Numbered from the stretch's first letter, positions 8,435 through 18,463 are shown. The stretch is 64,000 bases of DNA from Aquabacterium sp. OR-4 (GCF_025290835.2 NZ_JAOCQD020000001.1:2108001-2172000); one strand, 5' to 3'. The notes: generated by a model not told the origin, from the letters alone. A program made the numbers and translations.

Positions 8435-9700
8435 TCAGGCAGAAGCCGCGGCAGCCTGCAGCGCGCGGCGGCGGAAGAAGCGGTACGCCACCGTGGCACC
8501 CACGGCCTGCAGCGCAGCGCAGAAGAAGAAGGGCAGGCCCATCAGCACGTCGCCGGCCTGCAGGTGCGACACCACGCCCAGCAGCGGCGTGGCCACCATG
8601 GGCGCCAGCACCGCCATCAGGCCGTTCAGCGAGGCCACCGAGCCGGCCGTGGCGCCCTGCTCATGGGCCGGCGCGGCATTCGAGATCAGGCTCTGGATGG
8701 CCGCCTGCGCGCCACCGCCGAGGATGCCGCCCAGCACGATCACCACGTACATCATCCAGCCCTCGGTCACCAGGCCGAAGCCCAGGTAGCTCAGGGCGCT
8801 GGCGGTGAGGCCCACCGTGGCCAGCACGCGGGTCGAGAAGCGCACCAGCATGTGCTTGAGCAGCCAGCCCTGCACCAGCGCGGCAATGGCACCCACGGTG
8901 AACAGCGACCAGCCCACCTCGGCCGGCCCCCAGCCGAACTTGAAGTGCGTGTACAGCACCCAGCTGGTGTGCAGCGTGAACTGCGCCAGCGCGGCCAGCG
9001 CCACCACCCACACCAGCGGACCCACATCGGCCAGCCGGGCCAGGCCCGACAAGGCCGCGAACGGGTGCACACGGCGCCAGGCGAAGGGCTGGCGCTTTTC
9101 AGGCGGCAGCGATTCGGGCAGCACGAACCAGCCGTACAGCCAGTTCAGCACCGCCAGCGTGCCGGCCGCAAAAAACGGCAGCCGGATGTCGATGGCGCCC
9201 AGCAGGCCGCCGCTGGCCGGCCCGAGGATGAAGCCGATGCCGAACATCGCACCCAGCATGCCGAAGCGGCGCGCACGCTCCTCGGGCGCCGAGATGTCGG
9301 CCACATAGGCACTGGCCACCGCGGCATTGGCCTGCATGGCGCCCGAGAACACCCGCACCGCGATCAGCATCCACAGCGCCGTGGCCAGGCCGGTGACGAA
9401 GAAGCTCAGCGCCAGGCCCGAGAAGCCCAACAGCAGCACCGGCCGCCGGCCAAACGCGTCGCTCAGCGCGCCGAGCACCGGCGAGGCAAAGAAGTTGGCC
9501 AGGCCGAAGGTGATGGTGACCACCCCGTACCACCAGGTCTGCTCGGTGGGCGAGCTGGTGAAGGTGCCCACCACCAGCGGCAGCACGGGGATGATCAGGC
9601 CGATCGACACCATGTCGATCAGCACCGTGATCATGATGAAGGCCATGCTGGCCCCCCGCCCGCCGGGTACGGCGGTCGGCCCGCTCTCGCGCTCAGTCAT
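8435..9700 (-). CDS. MFS transporter, TCR/Tet-like, inserted between guaB and guaA
   Basis: 421 residues with twelve predicted membrane segments. The hallmark loop 2-3 motif of the family is present as GALSDAFGRRPVLLLG, with a central loop near residue 205 (PESLPPEKRQPF) dividing the two six-helix halves. Motif C-like GIGFILGPASGGLLG in helix 5 is typical of drug/proton antiporters of the tetracycline-resistance group. The start ATG lies 12 bases past the guaB stop; a later ATG (9646) directly before TM1 is an alternative. The position between two purine-biosynthesis genes suggests, but does not show, a nucleobase, nucleoside or analogue as substrate. Confidence 0.88.
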   Translation of the reverse strand: MTERESGPTAVPGGRGASMAFIMITVLIDMVSIGLIIPVLPLVVGTFTSSPTEQTWWYGVVTITFGLANFFASPVLGALSDAFGRRPVLLLGFSGLALSFFVTGLATALWMLIAVRVFSGAMQANAAVASAYVADISAPEERARRFGMLGAMFGIGFILGPASGGLLGAIDIRLPFFAAGTLAVLNWLYGWFVLPESLPPEKRQPFAWRRVHPFAALSGLARLADVGPLVWVVALAALAQFTLHTSWVLYTHFKFGWGPAEVGWSLFTVGAIAALVQGWLLKHMLVRFSTRVLATVGLTASALSYLGFGLVTEGWMMYVVIVLGGILGGGAQAAIQSLISNAAPAHEQGATAGSVASLNGLMAVLAPMVATPLLGVVSHLQAGDVLMGLPFFFCAALQAVGATVAYRFFRRRALQAAAASA

Positions 9701-9712
9701 TGCAGGCCTGGC

Positions 9713-11185
<1,473 letters not shown>

Positions 11186-11205
11186 GGGAGAAGCTCCAGA
11201 CGCAA

Positions 11206-11240
11206 AAGCGGATTATACGGAGCCGCGCCACACCGGCCAC
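11206..11240 (-). promoter_or_regulatory. Promoter of the guaB operon
   Basis: On the minus strand a perfect TATAAT lies at 11217-11212, with transcription expected to begin near 11205, about 20 bases before the guaB ATG. The -35 is poor (TGGCCG at 16 bases). GGAG precedes the ATG at good distance. Confidence 0.6.
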
Positions 11241-11310
11241 TGGCCACCCGTGCGGAGCCCTGTTCTGTCCAGCAACGCACACGGCGCGCGCCGGGCAGGG
11301 CTCTCCCCGG

Positions 11311-11339
11311 TGCCTGCGGCCGGGGGCCGCCGCTACACT
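11311..11339 (+). promoter_or_regulatory. Possible promoter of the DUF4124 gene
   Basis: TACACT at 11334-11339 is a good -10; the matching -35 position holds TGCCTG with a 17-base spacer, a weak match. The leader would be about 40 bases. Confidence 0.35.
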
Positions 11340-11386
11340 GCGGCGCCATCCGTTCTGCCACCGCCCCGCCAGAGGAGCGCCCCACC

Positions 11387-11899
11387 GTGAGTCCTGCCCG
11401 TCACCGCCCTGCCCTGCTGCTGCTCGGGGCCCTGAGCTTGGCGCTGCTGGCCCCGGCGGCCCAGGCTCAGTACAAGTGGAAGGACAGCCGCGGCCAGGTG
11501 CATGTGAGCGACCGGCCGCCGCCGCGCGAGGTGCCCGACAAGGACATCCTGCAGCGCCCGCCCAGCCGCAACGGCAAGGCCCAGCCGGCCGCACCGGCCG
11601 CCGAGGCCAGCGCACCGGCCGCCTCGGCGCCGGCACGCCAGGCGCTGGACCCCGAGCTGGAAGCGCGCCGCAAGAAGCAGGAGCAGGACAGCCGCAACCA
11701 GCAGCGCGCCGACGAGGAGCGCCAGGCCCGCTTGCGCGCCGAGAACTGCAGCCAGGCCCGCCAGCAGATCGCCACGCTGGACAGCGGCCAGCGCATGGTG
11801 CGCATCACGCCCCAGGGCGAGCGCGTGGTGATCGACGACAACATGCGGGCCGCCGACCTGCAGCGCGCCCGCGCCGCCGCCGAGGCCAACTGCCGCTGA
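11387..11899 (+). CDS. Exported DUF4124-domain protein
   Basis: 170 residues starting at GTG, chosen because AGGAG lies 9 bases upstream and the signal peptide follows (SPARHRPALLLLGALSLALLAPAAQA). The mature protein starts with the DUF4124 core QYKWKDSRGQVHVSDRPPP, a short beta-rich domain that recurs near the N-terminus of many exported proteobacterial proteins. A low-complexity Ala/Pro linker and a charged coiled-coil (LEARRKKQEQDSRNQQRADEE) follow, then a C-terminal part with a conserved-looking Cys pair (ENCSQ and EANCR) that could form a disulfide. Function unknown; periplasmic location is inferred. Confidence 0.85.
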   Translation: MSPARHRPALLLLGALSLALLAPAAQAQYKWKDSRGQVHVSDRPPPREVPDKDILQRPPSRNGKAQPAAPAAEASAPAASAPARQALDPELEARRKKQEQDSRNQQRADEERQARLRAENCSQARQQIATLDSGQRMVRITPQGERVVIDDNMRAADLQRARAAAEANCR

Positions 11900-11904
11900 G
11901 CCCA

Positions 11905-11936
11905 GGCTTTGGCCGTGCCAGCGCCCGGCCCAAGCC
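11905..11936. terminator. Inverted repeat between convergent DUF4124 and rnfH genes
   Basis: GGCTTTGGCC and GGCCCAAGCC pair with one mismatch across 12 bases, in the gap between two convergent genes, where a two-way terminator is expected. No U-tract. Confidence 0.35.
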
Positions 11937-11952
11937 AGCGCCTGGCGCGCGC

Positions 11953-12297
11953 TCAGCCCGCCTTCAGGCGCCGCTGCGCCCGCTTCAGGCCATCGCGCCG
12001 GTAGCGCAGGCGCCGCGCCTCCTTCGGATCGACCGTCAGCCCCCGGCTGAGCTCGATGCGGTCGCCGTCGCGCAGCGGCGCATCCAGCGGCGCCGCGCGG
12101 TTCCACACGCTCAGGGCCAGCGCCAGCAACCCGTCAGCGCCCAGGCGCCCGGCCCAGCCGCTGGCGCGCAGCGCATCGGCCACTGTGGCGCCTGCCGGCA
12201 GGCGCAGCGCCAGGCGCCAGACATCGTGCGGCGCCGCGGCGTGGACCAGCAGCACGCCGATCTCGCCGCCCACCGGCACGGCCGGCTCAGCGCTCAC
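11953..12297 (-). CDS. rnfH: RnfH-family ubiquitin-like protein
   Basis: 114 residues from a GTG at 12297 that overlaps the end of ratA by 11 bases (an ATG at 12336 in the same frame is an alternative). The fold is the small beta-grasp RnfH domain: GVLLVHAAAPHDVWRLALRLPAGATVADALRASG, then LSVWNRAAPLDAPLRDGDRIELSRGLTVDPKEARRLR. The DGDRIE and R-L-x-x-DPKEARR stretches are typical. RnfH commonly sits next to ratA (yfjF next to yfjG in E. coli); its molecular role is unclear despite the name. The C-terminus is arginine/lysine-rich. Confidence 0.85.
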   Translation of the reverse strand: MSAEPAVPVGGEIGVLLVHAAAPHDVWRLALRLPAGATVADALRASGWAGRLGADGLLALALSVWNRAAPLDAPLRDGDRIELSRGLTVDPKEARRLRYRRDGLKRAQRRLKAG

Positions 12298-12736
12298 CGT
12301 AGACCTGCTCGGCGCGGCGCACGAACGAATCGACAAAGGTGTTGGCCACCTTGTCGAACACCGGGCTCAGCACGCTCTCGAAGGCGCGGTTGGCAAAGGC
12401 GTAGGTCAGCTCGAACTCCACCTTGCAGGCCGGTGGCTGGCCCTCGGCGCCCAGCGGCGCAAACCGCCACTGGCCATCGAGCAGCGAAAACGGGCCGTCC
12501 ACCAGCTTCATGTCCACCCGCTGGTCGGCCACATGGATGTTGCGCGTGGTGAACGCATGGCGCAGGCCGGCAAACTGCAGGTGCAGACGCACGGTGGGAC
12601 CCTGCGCGTCCTGCGACAGCAGATCGGCACGCTCGCACCAGGGCAAAAAGGCCGGATAGGCCTCCACCTGGGTCACCAGCGCATACATCTCGCTGGCCGA
12701 GTACCACAACAGAACCGACTTCTTCACGTGCTTCAT
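12287..12736 (-). CDS. ratA: RatA/COQ10-family START-domain protein
   Basis: 149 residues from the ATG at 12736. The polyketide-cyclase/START domain is evident: MKHVKKSVLLWYSASEMYALVTQVEAYPAFLPWCERADLL at the start, FTTRNIHVADQRVDMKLVDGPFSLLDGQWRF in the middle and FELTYAFANRAFESVLSPVFDKVANTFVDSFVRRAEQVYG at the end. Homologues are described both as RatA (interferes with ribosome subunit association) and as ubiquinone-binding COQ10; sequence alone does not choose. Divergent from smpB, the standard proteobacterial neighbourhood. No Shine-Dalgarno sequence precedes the ATG. Confidence 0.93.
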   Translation of the reverse strand: MKHVKKSVLLWYSASEMYALVTQVEAYPAFLPWCERADLLSQDAQGPTVRLHLQFAGLRHAFTTRNIHVADQRVDMKLVDGPFSLLDGQWRFAPLGAEGQPPACKVEFELTYAFANRAFESVLSPVFDKVANTFVDSFVRRAEQVYGER

Positions 12737-12748
12737 ACAATGGGGCAA

Positions 12749-12778
12749 ATTCTAGGGGCCGCCCGACGCCACAGTCGC
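12749..12778 (-). promoter_or_regulatory. Possible ratA promoter giving a very short leader
   Basis: TAGAAT on the minus strand (12754-12749) ends 12 bases before the ratA ATG. If it is the -10, transcription would start only about five to seven bases before the start codon, consistent with the missing ribosome-binding site. The -35 is poor. Confidence 0.35.
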
Positions 12779-12800
12779 GCGGCCCTGTTCATTGGCCAAC

Positions 12801-13337
12801 ATGTCCCTGCCCACCCCCTACCGCACCAGCGCGCGCCAAGACCAGCCTCGGGTGAATCCCAAGGATCTGAAGCCCTCGGCGCCGATCGCCGAGAACCGCC
12901 GTGCCCGCTACGACTACCACATCGAAGAGCGGCACGAGGCCGGCATGGTGCTCGATGGCTGGGAGATCAAGGCCATCCGCGCCGGCCAGGTGCAGCTCAC
13001 CGACGGCTATGTGGTCATCAAGAACGGCGAGCTGTTCCTGATCGGCTGCCGCATCAACGCGCTGCGCTCGGCCTCCACCCACGTGGTGCCCGAACCCGAC
13101 CGCACCAAGAAGCTGCTGATGCACAAGCAGGAGATCCGCCGCCTGGTCGGCAAGGTCGAGCAACGCGGCTTCACGCTGGTGCCGTTGAACCTGCACTACA
13201 AGGGCGGGCGGGTGAAGGTGGAGATCGCGCTGGCCAAGGGCAAGGCCCAGCATGACAAGCGCGACGACCAGAAGGACAAGGACTGGAAGCGCGAGCAGGG
13301 CCGGCTGATGCGCCAGCGCGTCGGCACCAGCACCTAG
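12801..13337 (+). CDS. smpB: SsrA-binding protein SmpB
   Basis: 178 residues from the ATG at 12801; a TTG three codons earlier is not needed. Partner of tmRNA in trans-translation, which rescues stalled ribosomes. The OB-fold motifs are complete: [64 protein letters not shown] and [32 protein letters not shown]. The basic C-terminal tail ([14 protein letters not shown]) is the part that enters the decoding centre. It carries about 20 extra N-terminal residues compared with E. coli (160). Confidence 0.98.
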   Translation: MSLPTPYRTSARQDQPRVNPKDLKPSAPIAENRRARYDYHIEERHEAGMVLDGWEIKAIRAGQVQLTDGYVVIKNGELFLIGCRINALRSASTHVVPEPDRTKKLLMHKQEIRRLVGKVEQRGFTLVPLNLHYKGGRVKVEIALAKGKAQHDKRDDQKDKDWKREQGRLMRQRVGTST

Positions 13338-13355
13338 CGCCTGTTCACACGAGGC

Positions 13356-14141
13356 TCAGCCCCAGCGGGGCTGGCGCTTGTCGATGAAGGCCTGCACGCC
13401 CTCGAGCGCGCTGTCGTCCATCATGTTGCAGGCCATGGTCTTGACCGCGTCGTCGTAGGCCGCGGCAATGCCGGTTTCGAGCTGGCGATAGAACAAGGCC
13501 TTGCCCATGGCCAGCGCCACGCGCGGCTTGGCCACGATGCTGGCCGCCAGCGCCTGCACCTCGGCGGCCAGCTGCGCGGGTGGCACCACACGGTTGACCA
13601 GGCCGCGCTCGCAGGCCTGGGCAGCACTGATGAAGGCGCCGGTGACCAGCATCTCGAAGGCCTGCTTGCGCGGCAGGTTGCGGCTGAGCGCCACGCTGGG
13701 CGTGGCGCAGAACAGGCCCAGGTTGACGCCGCTGACCGCAAACCGCGCGTCGTCGGCCGCCACCGCCAGATCGCACATGCCCACCAGCTGGCAGCCGGCA
13801 GCGGTGGCAATGCCCTGCACCTGGGCGATCACCGGCACCGGCAGGCGCTGCAGGCTCAGCATCACGCGGCCGCACTGGGCAAACAGGCCCTCGTAGTAGG
13901 CCTGCGAGGGCGCGGCTCGCATCTCCTTCAGATCGTGCCCGGCGCAAAAGGCCTTGCCCGCGGCGGCGATCACCACCACCCGCGCCCGCGCCTCGCCGGC
14001 CACCGCATCCAGCTCGGTCTGCAGCGCCAGCAGCATGGCCTCGCTGAGCGAGTTGAAGGCCTGCGGCCGGTTCAGCGTCAGCGTGATCACGCCCTGGTCA
14101 TCGTCATGGCGCAGCAGCAACGGCTCGTCGGTGGTCAGCAT
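13356..14141 (-). CDS. Enoyl-CoA hydratase/isomerase
   Basis: 261 residues from the ATG at 14141, which has GGGAGA six bases upstream; an ATG at 14162 overlapping the ligase stop is an alternative. Crotonase fold: VITLTLNRPQAFNSLSEAMLLAL, oxyanion hole in GKAFCAGHDLKEM and IATAAGCQLVGMCDLAVAADDARFAV. The usual second catalytic glutamate position is in GVNLGLFCATP, where one expects E in true hydratases (e.g. MPEIxxG); that difference suggests an ECHDC3-like or isomerase-type member. It follows an acyl-CoA ligase on the same strand, so the pair probably activates and processes an acyl-CoA. Confidence 0.85.
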   Translation of the reverse strand: MLTTDEPLLLRHDDDQGVITLTLNRPQAFNSLSEAMLLALQTELDAVAGEARARVVVIAAAGKAFCAGHDLKEMRAAPSQAYYEGLFAQCGRVMLSLQRLPVPVIAQVQGIATAAGCQLVGMCDLAVAADDARFAVSGVNLGLFCATPSVALSRNLPRKQAFEMLVTGAFISAAQACERGLVNRVVPPAQLAAEVQALAASIVAKPRVALAMGKALFYRQLETGIAAAYDDAVKTMACNMMDDSALEGVQAFIDKRQPRWG

Positions 14142-14158
14142 CGCGGGTCTCCCGGGGG

Positions 14159-15832
14159 TCATTCGATGGCGGACGAGGACCTGGCCCGTTCGCGCAGCTG
14201 GAACTTCTGGATCTTGCCGGTGGAGGTCTTGGGGATCTCCTCGAAGCGGATCTCGCGCGGCACCTTGTAGCCGGCCAGCAGGCCCTTGCAGTGCGCCACC
14301 AGGGCTTCGGCAGTGACCGATGCGCCGGCCTTCAGCTCGACATAGGCCACCGGGGTTTCGCCCCACTTGGGGTCGGGCCGGGCCACCACCGCGCAGGCGG
14401 CCACGGCGGCGTGGCGGTAGAGGGCGTCCTCGACCTCGATGGAGCTGATGTTCTCGCCGCCCGAGATGATCACGTCCTTGCTGCGGTCCTTGATCTTCAC
14501 GTAGCGGTCGGGCTCCAGCACGGCCAGGTCGCCGGTGTGGAACCAGCCGCCGGCCAGCGAGGCCGCGGTGGCGGCCGGGTTCTTCAGGTAGCCCTTCATC
14601 ACCACGTTGCCGCGGAACATGATCTCGCCCATGGTCTGGCCATCGGCCGGCACCTCGGCCAGGGTCTCGGGGTGCAGCACGGTCATGCCTTCCTGCAGCG
14701 GATAGCGCACGCCCTGGCGGCCGTTGAGGCGGGTCTGCTCGCTCAAGGTTTCTGCCGCCCACGATGCGCGTTTGGCCGCCACGCCGGCCGGCCCGTAGAC
14801 CTCGGTCAGGCCGTACACATGCGTGATGTCGAACCCGATCTGCGCCATGCCCTCGATCATGGCCGCCGGTGGCGCGGCGCCGGCCACCATGCCGCGAATC
14901 CTGTTCACCGCCCGGCCCGCATCGACAGCGACGCCCAGGCCGGCCAGCAGCTCGGGCGGGGCGTTGTAGATCAGGCTGTGCACGATGGGCGCGGCGCAGT
15001 AATGGTCCACGCCATGCAGGCGCATCGCCTCGAGGATGGCCCTGGCCTCCACGCGGCGCAGGCACACATGGGTGCCGGCCTGCATGGCCACCGTCCACGG
15101 AAAGCACCAGCCATTGCAGTGGAACATCGGCAGTGTCCACAGGTAGGTGGGGAACTGCTTCATCGTCCAGGTGACGGCGTTGCCCACGGCATTGAGGTAG
15201 GCGCCGCGGTGGTGCGTGACCACGCCCTTGGGATCGCCGGTGGTGCCCGAGGTGTAGCTCACCGCAATGGCATCCCACTCGTCGGCCGGGCCGTCCAGAC
15301 GGGCCAGCGGCGCGTGGGCGGCCAGCAGGGCTTCGTACTCGTGCGTGCCCAGGCGATCGCCGCTGCCGGTGTACTCGCTGTCGCAGACATCGATGACGAT
15401 GGGCGTGCGGCCATGCTGCTCGCGCAGCAGCTTGAGCGCCGGGGCCATCACCGGCGCGAACTCGCGGTCGGTGATCAGCACCGTGGCCTCGCAATGGGCC
15501 ATCTGCCACGCGATCAGCGCGGCATCGAGCCGCGTATTCAGGGTGTTGAGTACGGCGTTCAGCGCCGGCACGGCGTAGTGCGCCTCCACCATCTCGGGGG
15601 TGTTGGGCAGCATCACGCTGACCGTGTGCATGCGCTGCACGCCCAGCGCGCGCAGCGCCGCGGCCAGGCGCGCCGAGCGCTCGCGGGTCTGGGCCCAGGT
15701 GTAGCGGCGCTGGCCGTGCAGCACGGATGTCAGGTCGCCAAACACCTCGGCGCTGCGTTCGACGAAGCTCACCGGCGACAGCGCCACGAAGTTGGCCGCG
15801 GTCTTGTCCAGATGCTGGTCGTAGATGCTCAT
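14159..15832 (-). CDS. Acyl-CoA synthetase (AMP-forming), DmdB/medium-chain ligase type
   Basis: 557 residues from the ATG at 15832, with GAAGGA six bases upstream. ANL-superfamily enzyme forming acyl-AMP then acyl-CoA. Motifs: P-loop-like AVSYTSGTTGDPKGVVTHHRG, adenine site VYGLTEVYGPAG, hinge Asp region GWFHTGDLAVLEPDRYVKIKDRSKDVIISGGENISSIEVE, and catalytic lysine in PKTSTGKIQKFQLRE. The HRGAYLNAVGNA and LPMFHCNGWCFPW segments resemble 3-methylmercaptopropionate/medium-chain ligases. Exact acyl chain is not predictable. Ends in contact with the enoyl-CoA hydratase gene and is divergent from the liv-type transporter operon. Confidence 0.92.
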   Translation of the reverse strand: MSIYDQHLDKTAANFVALSPVSFVERSAEVFGDLTSVLHGQRRYTWAQTRERSARLAAALRALGVQRMHTVSVMLPNTPEMVEAHYAVPALNAVLNTLNTRLDAALIAWQMAHCEATVLITDREFAPVMAPALKLLREQHGRTPIVIDVCDSEYTGSGDRLGTHEYEALLAAHAPLARLDGPADEWDAIAVSYTSGTTGDPKGVVTHHRGAYLNAVGNAVTWTMKQFPTYLWTLPMFHCNGWCFPWTVAMQAGTHVCLRRVEARAILEAMRLHGVDHYCAAPIVHSLIYNAPPELLAGLGVAVDAGRAVNRIRGMVAGAAPPAAMIEGMAQIGFDITHVYGLTEVYGPAGVAAKRASWAAETLSEQTRLNGRQGVRYPLQEGMTVLHPETLAEVPADGQTMGEIMFRGNVVMKGYLKNPAATAASLAGGWFHTGDLAVLEPDRYVKIKDRSKDVIISGGENISSIEVEDALYRHAAVAACAVVARPDPKWGETPVAYVELKAGASVTAEALVAHCKGLLAGYKVPREIRFEEIPKTSTGKIQKFQLRERARSSSAIE

Positions 15833-15953
15833 GGGTGAATCCTTCAATGGGCGTCAACCGGCGTCAACGCCCCTGCAATGGGCGGTGCGGGCAATCGTCG
15901 CACACGAAGCCCCCCTTCCAGCTGACTGAATGTCGCGCGTGTGTCAGGGCAAG

Positions 15954-15995
15954 CCCCGCTATCGCCAGCGGGGGGCGGACACCTATAAACGCGGC
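15954..15995 (+). promoter_or_regulatory. Possible promoter and hairpin before the liv-type operon
   Basis: CCCCGCT/AGCGGGG form a 7-base stem with an ATCGCC loop (15954-15973), followed by TATAAA at 15984-15989, 42 bases before the first start codon. No good -35 is visible, so an activator may be needed. Confidence 0.3.
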
Positions 15996-16030
15996 GTCGG
16001 ACGGGCTGCCGCAGCCCGACCTCTGCAACG

Positions 16031-16834
16031 ATGGAACACCCACAGATGGCAGATACCGGTGCCCCCCTGCTCAGCGTGCGAGACGTGACCGTGCGCTTCG
16101 GCGGCATCGTCGCCCTCGACGGCGTGAGCTTCGACGTCACGCGCCACCAGGTCTGCGGCTTGATCGGCCCCAACGGCGCCGGCAAGACCACCTTGTTCAA
16201 CTGCCTGTCGCGGCTGTATGCCTACCAGGCCGGCGACATCCGCTTCGACGGCGAGTCGATCACGGCCATGTCCACGCACCGCATCGCGGCGCTCGGCATG
16301 GGCCGCACCTTCCAGAACCTGGCCATGTTCCGCACCCTGCCGGTGCGCGACAACATCATGATCGGCGCGCACTCGCGCTCGTCGGCGGGCTTCATCGCCA
16401 GCGCGCTGCGCCTGCCCTCGGTCAGTGGTGAGGAGGCCCGGCTGCGCCGCCGTGCCGACGAGATCATGGATTACCTCGAGCTCTCGAGCGTGGCCGACCG
16501 CCCGGCGGGCGATCTGCCCTTCGGCACGCAAAAGCGGGTGGAGATGGGCCGCGCGCTGGCCGCCGATCCCAAGCTGCTGCTGCTGGACGAACCCGCTGCC
16601 GGCCTCAACCACGAAGAGCTGGCCGACCTTGGCCGCCTGATCACCGACGTGCGTGATCGCCTGAAGATGACCGTGCTGCTGGTGGAGCACCACATGAGCC
16701 TGGTGATGAGCGTGTCCGACCACATCGTGGCGCTGAACTTCGGCCGCAAGATCGCCGAGGGCACGCCGGCCGAGATCCAGCGCCACCCCGACGTCATTGC
16801 CGCCTACCTCGGCGCACCGGCGGAGAGCGTGTGA
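16031..16834 (+). CDS. livG: Branched-chain amino acid-type ABC transporter, ATP-binding protein LivG
   Basis: 267 residues; an ATG five codons later is an equally possible start. ABC ATPase of the hydrophobic amino acid transport family: Walker A GLIGPNGAGKTTLFNCLS, Q-loop GRTFQNLAMF, signature LPFGTQKRVEMGRAL (LSGGQ-type, LivG variant), Walker B LLLLDEPAAGLN and H-loop VEHHM. First of two ATPases that energise a periplasmic-binding-protein importer. The stop overlaps the next start (TGATG), giving tight coupling. Downstream genes complete the transporter. Confidence 0.95.
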   Translation: MEHPQMADTGAPLLSVRDVTVRFGGIVALDGVSFDVTRHQVCGLIGPNGAGKTTLFNCLSRLYAYQAGDIRFDGESITAMSTHRIAALGMGRTFQNLAMFRTLPVRDNIMIGAHSRSSAGFIASALRLPSVSGEEARLRRRADEIMDYLELSSVADRPAGDLPFGTQKRVEMGRALAADPKLLLLDEPAAGLNHEELADLGRLITDVRDRLKMTVLLVEHHMSLVMSVSDHIVALNFGRKIAEGTPAEIQRHPDVIAAYLGAPAESV

Positions 16835-17550
16835 TGGCCGCCAAGCTGCTCGAAGCCCAGAAACTGTGCGCCAGCTACGGCGCCACCCAGGTGCTGTTCG
16901 GCATCGACTTCTCGCTCGAACCGGGCCAGATCACCGCCATCCTGGGCGCCAACGGCGCCGGCAAGACCACCACGCTGCGCGCCATCTGCCAGATGGTCAA
17001 GACCTCGGGCAGCCTCACGCTCGACGGCCAGTCGCTGATCGGCAAGGGCACCGAAAGCGTGGTGCGCATGGGCGTGGCCCATGTGCCCGATGGCCGCGGC
17101 ACCTTCACGGCGCTGAGCGTCGAAGACAACCTCAAGCTCGGCGCCTACACCCGGCGTGACCGCCACGAGGTGGCCGGCGACATCGACAAGGCCTACCAGC
17201 GCTTTCCGCGCCTGGCCGAGCGCCGCCACCAGCAGGCCGGCACGCTGTCGGGCGGCGAGCAGCAGATGCTGGCCATCAGCCGCGCACTGATGCTGCGCCC
17301 GCGCCTGCTGCTGCTCGACGAACCCTCGTTCGGCCTGGCCCCGCTGATCGTGGCCGAGATCTTCCGCATCATGCGGCGCATCAACGAGGAAGACGGCGTC
17401 AGCATGCTGGTGGTCGAACAAAACGCCAACCTCGCGCTCGACCTCGCCCACCACGCCTACCTGCTGGAGACCGGCACGGTGGCGCTGTCGGGCCCGGCCG
17501 CCGAGATCAAGCGCGACGAGTCCGTGCGCCGCGCCTATCTGGGCTATTGA
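16834..17550 (+). CDS. livF: Branched-chain amino acid-type ABC transporter, ATP-binding protein LivF
   Basis: 238 residues from the ATG that overlaps the livG stop; a GTG one codon earlier is possible. Walker A ILGANGAGKTTTLRAI, signature TLSGGEQQMLAISRAL, Walker B LLLLDEPSFGLAP, H-loop VEQNA, all as in LivF. The chain ends SVRRAYLGY, the conserved LivF tail. Acts with LivG as the ATPase pair under the LivH/LivM permease. Confidence 0.95.
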   Translation: MAAKLLEAQKLCASYGATQVLFGIDFSLEPGQITAILGANGAGKTTTLRAICQMVKTSGSLTLDGQSLIGKGTESVVRMGVAHVPDGRGTFTALSVEDNLKLGAYTRRDRHEVAGDIDKAYQRFPRLAERRHQQAGTLSGGEQQMLAISRALMLRPRLLLLDEPSFGLAPLIVAEIFRIMRRINEEDGVSMLVVEQNANLALDLAHHAYLLETGTVALSGPAAEIKRDESVRRAYLGY

Positions 17551-17577
17551 GCACATCTCCAAGAGGTACCGACCCGC

Positions 17578-18450
17578 ATGGAAGCCTTTCTCCACCAGAT
17601 CACCTCGGGCCTGGCCAACGGCTGCATCTACGGCAGCGTGGCCCTGGCCCTGGTGATGATCTACCAGGCCACGCACCACATCAATTTCGCCCAGGGCGAG
17701 ATGGCCACGTTCTCCACCTTCATCGCCTGGGCGCTGATCCAGGCCGGCTGGCCCTACTGGGGCGCGTTCTTCGCCACGGTGGCCATCAGCTTCGTGGCCG
17801 GCGTGGCGGTGCAGCGCATCATCCTGCGGCCGGTCGAGAAGGCACCGGTGCTCACCAACGTGATCGTGTTCATCGGCCTGCTGGTGATCTTCAACTCGCT
17901 GGCCGGCTGGATCTTCGAGCACACCATCAAGTCCTTTCCCAGCCCCTTCGAGCAAAAGGGGCCGCTGGCCAACAAGCTGTTCAGCGCACACGAGATGGGC
18001 TCGGCCCTGGTGATGCTGGCGGTGCTGGCGGCGCTGTACGCCTTCTTCCGCTTCACGCCGGTGGGCCTGGCCATGCGCGCCGCGGCGCAGAACCCCGAGT
18101 CGTCGCGGCTGGTGGGCATCCGCGTGAGCTGGATGCTGGCCATGGGCTGGGGCCTGGCAGCGGCCATCGGCGCGGTGGCCGGCATGATGGTGGCGCCGGT
18201 GGTCTACCTCGACCCCAACATGATGAGCGGCATCCTGCTCTACGGCTTTGCCGCCGCGCTGCTGGGCGGCATCGACAACCCCGGCGCAGCGGTGCTGGGC
18301 GGCTTCATCGTCGGCGTGCTCGAGAACCTGCTGGGCGCCTACGTGATCGGCACCGAGCTGAAGCTCAGCGTGGCGCTGGTGCTGATCGTCGGCACGCTCA
18401 CGCTGCGGCCCAACGGCCTGTTCGGCAAGCACGTGGTCACCCGGGTCTGA
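17578..18450 (+). CDS. livH: Branched-chain amino acid-type ABC transporter permease LivH
   Basis: 290 residues, hydrophobic throughout with about eight membrane segments. Conserved LivH features: GLANGCIYGSVALALVMIYQATHHINFAQGEMATFSTFIAW near the N-terminus, the coupling segment FRFTPVGLAMRAAAQNPESSRLVGI, and YGFAAALLGGIDNPGAAVLGGFIVGVLENLLG. Forms the channel with LivM. It starts 27 bases after livF. Confidence 0.94.
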   Translation: MEAFLHQITSGLANGCIYGSVALALVMIYQATHHINFAQGEMATFSTFIAWALIQAGWPYWGAFFATVAISFVAGVAVQRIILRPVEKAPVLTNVIVFIGLLVIFNSLAGWIFEHTIKSFPSPFEQKGPLANKLFSAHEMGSALVMLAVLAALYAFFRFTPVGLAMRAAAQNPESSRLVGIRVSWMLAMGWGLAAAIGAVAGMMVAPVVYLDPNMMSGILLYGFAAALLGGIDNPGAAVLGGFIVGVLENLLGAYVIGTELKLSVALVLIVGTLTLRPNGLFGKHVVTRV

Positions 18451-18463
18451 CGCAGAACCCACG

